Shown here: one piece after another, positions 1 to 4,674 of the stretch | Position numbering within the stretch: the stretch's first letter is position 1 | Layout: every line of letters starts with the position of its first letter | Assembly (NCBI GenBank): GCA_009887135.1 | Contig: QXYA01000108.1 | Span: forward strand, 1-6,721 | From: Candidatus Poseidoniales archaeon | Lineage (GTDB): Archaea > Thermoplasmatota > Poseidoniia > Poseidoniales > Poseidoniaceae | Direction of reading: 5' to 3' | Length of the DNA stretch: 6,721 bases | The notes under the pieces: generated by a model | What the model was told of the DNA's origin: nothing | Seen by the model: the letters and a program-made list of their open reading frames with translations, nothing else | Databases searched by the model: none | Position numbers and translations under genes: made by a program

Positions 1-2
1 CG

Positions 3-719
3 ATTATTGCTGTCGATACCTCTGAAGGATTAGCAGGAATTGCCGTTGAATTCTACCTCTACCATGGAAATGGAACACAATTGGCTGCTATGACTTCGCT
101 CACAGATTCTGATGGTGTTGCAACCTTTGAATTCAATAACGACCCTCCATTTGGTGACGATGATACCTTTGGAAAACTCGGTCTTGACATTGTTATTACC
201 GACCAGAGATTGTCTCAACAGACTCTTACCAACTTTGAGGTTCTAAGATCACAAGGCTTCTCACCTGAATATGAGTACGAAGCAGATGCGGCTGGTATTA
301 GCGTCTGGACATATGTTGTCCTCTTGTTCTTGGCAGCAGCAGTAGCGGCAGGCACTGTGATGTATCGCAGAAGAAAGCAAACGGAATTGATGTCAGAAAT
401 GGCTGAAGTGTTTGAATATACTGCTGAACTTCTAGCCGCTGGTGATTCGGTACGAGAAGCCATTTTCAATTGCTATCAGAACCTATGTTCCTCTCTTCAA
501 ACCAGAGGATTGTTGCGCAGAGACTTTGAAACAGTTCGAGAATTCGAAGTAGCTATTCGTCAAGCCACCCCTGGTCTTAGCGATGAATCATTACAAGCCT
601 TGGACAATATGTTCGAGATGGCTCGATATGGTCGTGAAGAACTTGGTCCTCAACACCAACAATCTGCACAGGGCGCTCTCGACAAGATGATCTCTGAACT
701 GAGTTACAAGAAGTATTGA
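3..719 (+). CDS. Ig-like / transmembrane / DUF4129-like protein, 5'-truncated
   Basis: The frame is open from base 3 to the TGA at 717-719, so only the last 238 residues are visible and the true start lies upstream. Residues 1 to about 60 look like a bacterial Ig-like (carboxypeptidase-regulatory) beta-sandwich repeat, with the pattern GLAGIAVEFY followed by LTDSDGVATFEF. An acidic, Tyr/Glu-rich linker leads to one membrane helix at about residues 101-119, then the stop-transfer basic cluster RRRK. This places the Ig-like part outside and the tail in the cytoplasm. Residues about 142-225 resemble the DUF4129 C-terminal domain: an AIFNCYQNL helix, a REFEVAIRQ helix, and a late ARYGREELG motif. 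DUF4129 proteins commonly sit near MoxR ATPase, DUF58 and transglutaminase genes, but none is in this window. The role is unknown; a cell-surface or envelope-associated sensor or scaffold is inference. The domain assignment comes from motif recognition only. Confidence 0.75.
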   Translation: MIAVDTSEGLAGIAVEFYLYHGNGTQLAAMTSLTDSDGVATFEFNNDPPFGDDDTFGKLGLDIVITDQRLSQQTLTNFEVLRSQGFSPEYEYEADAAGISVWTYVVLLFLAAAVAAGTVMYRRRKQTELMSEMAEVFEYTAELLAAGDSVREAIFNCYQNLCSSLQTRGLLRRDFETVREFEVAIRQATPGLSDESLQALDNMFEMARYGREELGPQHQQSAQGALDKMISELSYKKY

Positions 720-720
720 G

Positions 721-1176
721 TTACCAGCGAAGGTGAAGCCTTCCGTTGACGAAATGAACTTGTAATGTTTCAGCTTGCTCACTGTTTAGGGGGAGGACTC
801 GCTCAAAAGGAGCACTTCCTTCTTGTTGAATACTGATCTTAACATGGGTTTCTGAACCAAGTTCCTTGACTTGAACTTCCAGTTGTTCTGGTGCAACTCC
901 AAGTAGAGGTATTGTAAGTCCATCTGGATTACTCATGCCGTGCAGTTCTTCTAAGACCCACTCTAGTCGTTGGGTTGGTTCAACCTCAGCAATGTGTGTT
1001 TCCGGAATCATTCCTGCTTGTACGAGGACATGCTTGTGCATCGATTGAACTTCATGCAAATGAGTCGCAGAAGTCTGAAATTCGCTATGAAGTTGTTCAG
1101 GAGTTGAAGAGAAATCACTTGTATCAGTCCCTTCGAGTTCATCTTCGGATACGTCCAATGGTTTCCAGTCGCTCAT
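721..1176 (-). CDS. small acidic protein with Hsp20/CS-like C-terminal half
   Basis: This is a 151-aa protein (MSDWKPLDVS start, TAA at 721-723). The frame stays open upstream to 1281, but that would overlap the helicase end. The ATG at 1174-1176 is preceded by a GAGGG purine run at 1183-1187 with 6-nt spacing and lies 19 nt after the helicase stop, so I chose it. The N-terminal third is acidic and Ser/Thr-rich and probably disordered. Residues about 32-85 look helical with several His and Met. Residues about 98-151 form alternating beta strands (LEVQVKEL, HVKISIQ, ERVLPL) and end in VHFVNGRLHLRW. That ending resembles the last strands of alpha-crystallin/CS domains, where a short Asn-Gly turn precedes the final strand. 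No C-terminal IxI oligomerisation motif is visible. It could be a divergent small heat-shock or co-chaperone-like protein; the assignment is tentative. The tight spacing suggests co-transcription with the helicase. Confidence 0.6.
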   Translation of the reverse strand: MSDWKPLDVSEDELEGTDTSDFSSTPEQLHSEFQTSATHLHEVQSMHKHVLVQAGMIPETHIAEVEPTQRLEWVLEELHGMSNPDGLTIPLLGVAPEQLEVQVKELGSETHVKISIQQEGSAPFERVLPLNSEQAETLQVHFVNGRLHLRW

Positions 1177-1195
1177 GTTCTTCCCTCTCGCTTGT

Positions 1196-3304
1196 TTATG
1201 ATGAACCTTCGTGTAGTCTTTGGACCCTTGAAAAGAATCGTCGTGCAAAGGATTTCGTGGTTTCAGGTTCATTTGTTGCATTCATCCTGACATCAGCAGG
1301 GTAGCATTCAATGTACATTCTGTCAGTATTTCTCTTGTCCAGAAGAAGAATAAGGGCTCGATCTGCAATGCTCCGAATTGGACGCCCCATGGCTTGCATA
1401 ATCGAATTAATTGCAGGTTGAGTTGAGGTATATCGCCAAGCATTTCCTCTACCAAATCGCTCTTCAACATAACTTCTCAATGCTTTTTGGTGAATGGATG
1501 GAGGGGGATTTGGAATGCCAATACAAGCGACTGCATCGAGAACACCATTTTGGTAATCAATACCTTCAGCCAAACGTCCACCAAAGACTCCAGCGAGTAG
1601 AATTCTTTTTCCTGAGGCTTTTGCATTCTCGAGGACATCAAGTAATTGATCAACATCTTGCTTGGACCAAGTTCGATCTTCCATCCTTAGAGTAACTCCT
1701 CGGAATATCCCTTCTCCAACATACTCCTTGAGCATCGAGTAGGATGGTACGAATACCGCTACGTGACCAGGCGTTCCATCACACAATGCTTGGAGGTGAT
1801 TGCGAATACGCTGTGTATTATCGAAAGAACGATCTTTGTAGCGAGTGGTGACATCATTCGCCACCATGATTGGGCGTCGTTCTTTGGCAAATGGCGATTC
1901 ATAGGCTTGTTTAGTTGTCTTTTCTTTTCCAATACCAAGTAAGTCTGCATACATTTTCGGAGGATATAGCGTACCCGACATCAGTATGCTTCCAGCACAA
2001 TTTTGTAAGACTGGACCGCTTACTAATCCTGGATCAAGAAGATGTGAGGTAATGCGTCCTTCTCTCCCTTTTGTATCATGAACAAAGACCAATGCAGTCG
2101 TCTTTCCAAATCGTAGAAGGTCATCGAGGAGATTTGCAATACGATGTGCATCGATTTCGACATTTGGATTTTCATCTTCAGTCTCAAGTTTGATTTGTAC
2201 ATCAAACAATATATCTCTCAACATTTTCAGGCGGTCGGTGCCATTTGATGGTGCATTCACTGCTTCTACAGGTTCTTGACCAAGTTGTTGTTGTCCAACC
2301 TTTCCTTCAACTTCATCGCATGACATGAGGAATATCCGTTGTAATCGATCGAATTCGACTTTACGCTCTTCAAACTCAGCAGGTTCGTTCAATATCTCTC
2401 TAAAGAAATCCCCCATCCGAGATCTGAGTTTCTTCATCACTTCCAGAGCCCATGAGGCTATTTGTGCATTTAATTCAGCAACATCCCCACCCATACGAGC
2501 TGAATTTTCGGCTACTGTACCAGCATATTCTTCCAACTCAAACGTTGCGTTTCTGACAACAGTGGGGGTGAATCTTCGCTGCATTCCCATACGAATTCTA
2601 TCTGGAAGGTTGTGTGCTTCATCGACAATGACAATGATGTTCGACAGATCTAATTCCATTGCCTTTAGGGATGCTTCTCTTACAGCATCAACGAAGAGGT
2701 GGTTGTAATCACCGACGAAAACATCGGTTGAAGATACAGCTTCTCTCGCTGCTTTCCATGGGCATGTGAGCGTAGGTACGCCATGCTCTGTATGCGTTTT
2801 AGCCATCTGAACGAGTTCATCGACGTGAAGTGGATCGGATAGAATCCTATGTCTCAATCCAGGTGCAGGTGTTGTAAATGGTTTGCACGACCTTTCCGAC
2901 CGGGCTTGGCTGCAAAGAAGAGAAAACAGAGCATGTCCTTCATTCGCAAACGGTTGTACACACATGCTGGATTGCCCAACCATGTCAACAAGGCGCACCT
3001 TGTCTTCTCGTGGTCGACGTGCATTTATTCTGCGGACAGTGTCAACGACGATTTTATGTTGACTTTGTCGAGATGTAAGGAAGAATATTGTCCGAGGTCC
3101 ATCACTTGTTCTGGCAGCTTCTATGGCAGCGGCCAAGGCTGCCGCCGTTTTTCCGATTCCAGTAGGGGCGGCTGCGAGATGATGCCCTCTTCTTTTGAGG
3201 GCACTAAGGCAGTCACCGATCATTTCAAGTTGACCAGGTCTGGCTTTTTCGTGAGCGAGGTAAGGGATTTCACCTCCTTGAACTTGGTTTTCCGCCTCAC
3301 TCAT
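1196..3304 (-). CDS. XPD/Rad3 (DinG-like) superfamily 2 Fe-S DNA helicase
   Basis: This is a complete 702-aa protein. Visible helicase motifs: Q-motif-like ARPGQLEMI near residue 21; Walker A APTGIGKT at 46-53 with Lys52; motif Ia FFLTSRQSQ near 74-82; DEAH box at 228-231; motif III-like SILMSGTLYPP at 439-449; motif V GGRLAEGIDY at 575-584; motif VI QAMGRPIR at 637-644. Cys115, Cys131, Cys140 and Cys181 lie between motif Ia and the DEAH box, the position of the 4Fe-4S domain in XPD. Residues about 235-430 would hold the Arch domain. Family members are ATP-dependent 5'-to-3' DNA helicases in repair and bubble or R-loop processing. Archaeal XPD proteins are usually somewhat shorter (about 550-650 aa); the extra length seems to lie in the Arch region and the C terminus. 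The ATG at 3302-3304 gives a normal lead into the Q-motif. A small Hsp20-like gene follows 19 nt downstream. Confidence 0.93.
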   Translation of the reverse strand: MSEAENQVQGGEIPYLAHEKARPGQLEMIGDCLSALKRRGHHLAAAPTGIGKTAAALAAAIEAARTSDGPRTIFFLTSRQSQHKIVVDTVRRINARRPREDKVRLVDMVGQSSMCVQPFANEGHALFSLLCSQARSERSCKPFTTPAPGLRHRILSDPLHVDELVQMAKTHTEHGVPTLTCPWKAAREAVSSTDVFVGDYNHLFVDAVREASLKAMELDLSNIIVIVDEAHNLPDRIRMGMQRRFTPTVVRNATFELEEYAGTVAENSARMGGDVAELNAQIASWALEVMKKLRSRMGDFFREILNEPAEFEERKVEFDRLQRIFLMSCDEVEGKVGQQQLGQEPVEAVNAPSNGTDRLKMLRDILFDVQIKLETEDENPNVEIDAHRIANLLDDLLRFGKTTALVFVHDTKGREGRITSHLLDPGLVSGPVLQNCAGSILMSGTLYPPKMYADLLGIGKEKTTKQAYESPFAKERRPIMVANDVTTRYKDRSFDNTQRIRNHLQALCDGTPGHVAVFVPSYSMLKEYVGEGIFRGVTLRMEDRTWSKQDVDQLLDVLENAKASGKRILLAGVFGGRLAEGIDYQNGVLDAVACIGIPNPPPSIHQKALRSYVEERFGRGNAWRYTSTQPAINSIMQAMGRPIRSIADRALILLLDKRNTDRMYIECYPADVRMNATNEPETTKSFARRFFSRVQRLHEGSS

Positions 3305-3327
3305 AATGTTAGAACAATGACGACCCC

Positions 3328-3335
3328 TCTAAAGG
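3328..3335 (-). promoter_or_regulatory. putative TATA-like box of the helicase gene (possibly bidirectional)
   Basis: On the minus strand this reads CCTTTAGA, centred about 28 nt before the helicase ATG. That spacing would give an essentially leaderless mRNA; no Shine-Dalgarno is seen before that ATG. Read on the plus strand it is TCTAAAGG, close to the TCTAAAA boxes before the 4143 gene and before gdhA, so it could equally drive the GC-rich RNA to its right, with a start near 3357. Position and resemblance are the only evidence. Confidence 0.35.
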
Positions 3336-3356
3336 ATTCGGTCGAAAGCCTGCGCT

Positions 3357-3646
3357 ATTTGGAATCAGTTGTGTCGCAGAGTGGGGTCTACGACACGTGT
3401 GGGGATCCTGCCGTCATGAGACTGGCGTGGAATCGTTGTCCCCCCGGCCGTCATCCGGGAGGTTGTGGGGGTCGTGGTGTTGGGGTCCACGGAGGCCGAG
3501 TTGTGCAAGACGGGCACGTACACGTAAGTTAGCTAAGCCATGCAAGTTCGACCGACCTTGCACGTCCTTGAAGGAGGCCTTCGGAAGCGTGTTATCTTCT
3601 TCGTGCCAAATCATCCCATCCCCTCTCTGCTCTCACCGCTTTTTTT
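3357..3646 (+). ncRNA. candidate GC-rich structured RNA, family not recognised
   Basis: This fills the 340-bp gap between the helicase and RHH genes. The stretch 3401-3500 is 68% GC, against 43% in the helicase stretch 1991-2090. Complementary stems, all read on the plus strand: GTGTCG 3371-3376 with CGACAC 3391-3396; a long hairpin at 3401-3443 with GGGGATCC and GCCGTC closed by an ATGA loop, with small bulges; CCCGG 3443-3447 with CCGGG 3455-3459; CGTGG 3473-3477 with CCACG 3487-3491; TGCAAG 3541-3546 with CTTGCA 3557-3562; GAAGG 3570-3574 with CCTTC 3578-3582; and GGCACG 3513-3518 with CGTGCC 3602-3607, enclosing the two previous hairpins. Some stems are alternatives to each other. Stem extensions give G-U pairs only on the plus strand, and a T7 run at 3640-3646 would act as an archaeal terminator, so plus is preferred. 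I see no RNase P or SRP RNA signature. The 5' end is a guess from the TATA-like box. Confidence 0.45.
3640..3646 (+). terminator. oligo-T terminator
   Basis: Seven consecutive T on the plus strand directly after a pyrimidine-rich stretch (3618-3639). Archaeal RNA polymerase commonly terminates at oligo-T without needing a hairpin. It would end the GC-rich RNA candidate. Its last two bases overlap the stop codon of the RHH gene on the opposite strand. Confidence 0.5.
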
Positions 3647-4019
3647 ACTGGTGGTATTCCTTACGTTTCATGGTCGCATCACGTGTTTGATCAACGACCT
3701 GTTGGAGTTTTGTTTGTTCTGTCTCGGCTTCCATTAACTTCTGCTTGACATACAGGTGCATACCTTCTGATGCCGCCTGTTCGTGGGAGGTGCCATAAAG
3801 TTCGTACAATGCTGCTAGATTTTGCTCCATCATACGACCGATCGGAATTCGAACACTCTTCATGCCTGGCAGTTGTGCTTGCCCATGAAGCAGTTGTTGG
3901 ATTGCAAGACGAATGACGTCGGAACGGTTGTTCAAACCAGCCTCGCCGATAAGCATGTCCAAACCTTGCATTGTATCCGAATCAAGTCGAATTGATGTCA
4001 ATGTGCTTGGGTTGCTCAT
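3645..4019 (-). CDS. ribbon-helix-helix (CopG/Arc-type) transcriptional regulator
   Basis: This is a 124-aa protein. Residues 6-46 show the RHH fold: strand TLTSIRLDS (6-14), helix A around DTMQGLDMLIGEAG (15-28), then a turn and helix B starting NNRSDVIRLAIQQLL (30-44). The NRSD helix cap is typical of the family, and the dimeric beta ribbon would insert into the DNA major groove. Residues 47-85 are a linker and helical segment without a recognised domain. Residues about 88-118 are a polar helix rich in Gln, Glu and Lys, possibly a coiled coil for higher-order assembly. The start ATG at 4017-4019 is supported by a strong AGGAGGG Shine-Dalgarno at 4026-4032 (6-nt spacing) and a TATA box at 4056-4062. 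It diverges from the 4143 gene, and the shared gap holds repeated GTAATAC-like sites, so autoregulation together with control of the neighbour is likely (inference). No partner toxin gene is seen, so this does not look like a toxin-antitoxin antitoxin. Confidence 0.85.
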   Translation of the reverse strand: MSNPSTLTSIRLDSDTMQGLDMLIGEAGLNNRSDVIRLAIQQLLHGQAQLPGMKSVRIPIGRMMEQNLAALYELYGTSHEQAASEGMHLYVKQKLMEAETEQTKLQQVVDQTRDATMKRKEYHQ

Positions 4020-4025
4020 TTTTTG

Positions 4026-4032
4026 CCCTCCT
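4026..4032 (-). promoter_or_regulatory. Shine-Dalgarno of the RHH gene
   Basis: The minus strand reads AGGAGGG with 6 nt to the ATG at 4019. It is the strongest ribosome-binding site in the window and fixes the start. The presence of a leader contrasts with the apparently leaderless neighbours. Confidence 0.75.
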
Positions 4033-4055
4033 ATCTATTCGGAGTACAACATGGC

Positions 4056-4062
4056 ATATAAA
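4056..4062 (-). promoter_or_regulatory. TATA box of the RHH gene
   Basis: The minus strand reads TTTATAT, the best TATA match in the window. A start about 26 nt downstream falls near 4033, giving a leader of about 14 nt that just includes the Shine-Dalgarno. The bases where TFB would bind (BRE, 4063-4068) coincide with the first GTAATAC repeat. Confidence 0.55.
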
Positions 4063-4102
4063 GTAATACGTTTGTCATACATTTTGTAATACACTGTATT
4101 TC
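4063..4102. promoter_or_regulatory. probable RHH operator: spaced GTAATAC-type repeats
   Basis: On the plus strand GTAATAC occurs at 4063-4069, GTCATAC at 4074-4080 and GTAATAC at 4086-4092, with starts 11 and 12 bp apart, about one helical turn. A fourth, inverted copy (GTATTTC, 4096-4102) makes a local palindrome AATAC-act-GTATT with the third. The array lies between the RHH TATA box and the TATA-like box of the divergent gene. RHH proteins often bind short tandem sites cooperatively. The repeats are seen directly; the link to this regulator is inferred from position. Confidence 0.5.
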
Positions 4103-4112
4103 AGTAGGTAGA

Positions 4113-4120
4113 TTCTAAAA
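4113..4120 (+). promoter_or_regulatory. TATA-like box of the TerB-like gene
   Basis: The sequence TTCTAAAA is centred about 26 nt before the ATG at 4143, so the transcript would be leaderless. No Shine-Dalgarno is visible before that ATG, which fits. The same TCTAAAA core occurs before gdhA. Confidence 0.45.
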
Positions 4121-4142
4121 CTTGCTGCTCTGTCCTTCGTTT

Positions 4143-4586
4143 ATGCTGGAAGACACTCCTGGAAACCGCCTCTATCTCCGTTTGGTTGAAACTGCTCTAG
4201 AAGATTCAATTGTTACCGATGATGAAGCATCAATTCTTAGAATCCTGTCACATACACTTGGAGTCCAACCCAGCGATACAGCACTCTGTATCTCAATTGC
4301 TAAAGGTGAGGAACAATCACCGTTCGACAAAGACGAATCTCTGCTTGAACTGCCTATGGGAAGTGTTTCGACATACCAATCAGCACTTATTGCAGCTTTA
4401 GATGATGAAGTTATCACCGAGGATGAGTGGGCGTTACTTGACCATTTGAGGCAACTCTTGGGTATACAACCTGATCAACATGGCATGATAGAAGAAGCAA
4501 TCCATGCCATGTCTGATGTTGATGAACAAGGTCGTAAGAGACTTGAACGACTTGAGCGATTTATGACCGTATGTCCTTTCGCTTGA
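4143..4586 (+). CDS. duplicated TerB-like helical protein
   Basis: This is a 147-aa acidic protein. The frame extends to a TTG at 4122, but the ATG at 4143 has a TATA-like box at leaderless distance and the added residues are not conserved-looking, so I use 4143. The protein is an internal duplication: residues about 11-54 and 78-121 align at a 67-residue period. Shared positions include Tyr, AL, D-x-x-(I/V)-T-x-D-E (DSIVTDDE and DEVITEDE), then LG(V/I)QP. Each unit looks like a helix, an acidic turn, and two further helices, recalling TerB-like/DUF533-type helical modules where an acidic turn may bind metal. It is not a canonical EF-hand loop. The C terminus (129-140) is a charged RKRLERLERF helix. 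There is no signal peptide or membrane segment, so it should be cytoplasmic. The function is unknown; divergence from the RHH gene suggests shared control. Confidence 0.7.
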   Translation: MLEDTPGNRLYLRLVETALEDSIVTDDEASILRILSHTLGVQPSDTALCISIAKGEEQSPFDKDESLLELPMGSVSTYQSALIAALDDEVITEDEWALLDHLRQLLGIQPDQHGMIEEAIHAMSDVDEQGRKRLERLERFMTVCPFA

Positions 4587-4589
4587 TGC

Positions 4590-4597
4590 TCTAAAAT
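4590..4597 (+). promoter_or_regulatory. possible TATA-like box for gdhA
   Basis: TCTAAAAT starts four bases after the stop of the preceding gene and shares its core with the box at 4113. A start near 4620 would place it between the two arms of the inverted repeat, leaving a leader of about 55 nt that includes the Shine-Dalgarno. Confidence 0.35.
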
Positions 4598-4606
4598 AGC
4601 GTTCTT

Positions 4607-4657
4607 GGCTACTCGACCAATCAAAACCATTAGAAACAGTTTGAGGGTCGAGCAGCC
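4607..4657. repeat. 12-bp inverted repeat upstream of gdhA
   Basis: The left arm GGCTACTCGACC (4607-4618) and right arm GGTCGAGCAGCC (4646-4657) are complementary at 11 of 12 positions, separated by a 27-nt A-rich spacer. As plus-strand RNA the exception is an A-C mismatch; as minus-strand RNA it would be a G-U pair. It lies directly before the gdhA Shine-Dalgarno. It could be a split operator flanking the core promoter, a leader stem-loop, or the processed end of the upstream transcript. Confidence 0.7.
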
Positions 4658-4658
4658 T

Positions 4659-4665
4659 AAGGTGG
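4659..4665 (+). promoter_or_regulatory. Shine-Dalgarno of gdhA
   Basis: AAGGTGG, with 9 nt to the ATG at 4675, matches the AGGTG part of the archaeal anti-Shine-Dalgarno complement. It begins two bases after the right arm of the inverted repeat, so folding of the leader could affect its access. Confidence 0.5.
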
Positions 4666-4674
4666 AATCATTCC

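Noticed and set aside
1177..1281. Upstream-extended start of the Hsp20-like gene
   Set aside because: It would overlap the helicase 3' end by 86 bases; the internal ATG at 1176 has a ribosome-binding site and normal operon spacing.
2849..3532. 227-aa plus-strand reading frame
   Set aside because: It lies mostly antisense to the helicase motif I and Fe-S region; its Cys/Arg-rich sequence is the complement of real coding DNA.
3540..3563. tRNA T-arm around TTCGACC
   Set aside because: The flanking stem pairs with a 10-nt loop rather than a 5-bp/7-nt T-arm, and no acceptor or anticodon arms fit at tRNA distances.
3414..3614. 66-aa minus-strand reading frame in the GC-rich region
   Set aside because: It is low-complexity His/Arg/Asp/Pro-rich sequence typical of a frame through GC-rich RNA, with no start signal or recognisable domain.
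3340..3646. Region is RNase P RNA
   Set aside because: GAAAG at 3344-3348 recalls the conserved 5' strand, but the conserved 3' ACAGAA and GGCTTA elements are not present on the plus strand, and the minus strand lacks the 5' GGAAAGTCC element.
3340..3646. Region is SRP (7S) RNA
   Set aside because: The near-invariant helix 8 element with GGAAGG followed by AGCAG is absent on both strands; CGGAAGCG near 3582 is only a superficial resemblance.
4122..4142. TTG start for the TerB-like gene
   Set aside because: It would start within two bases of the TATA-like box; the ATG at 4143 lies at the expected leaderless distance.
3645..4586. RHH gene and divergent neighbour as a toxin-antitoxin pair
   Set aside because: RHH antitoxins are normally co-directional with and overlapping a toxin; here the genes diverge and the partner has no RelE, MazF, PIN or HEPN features.
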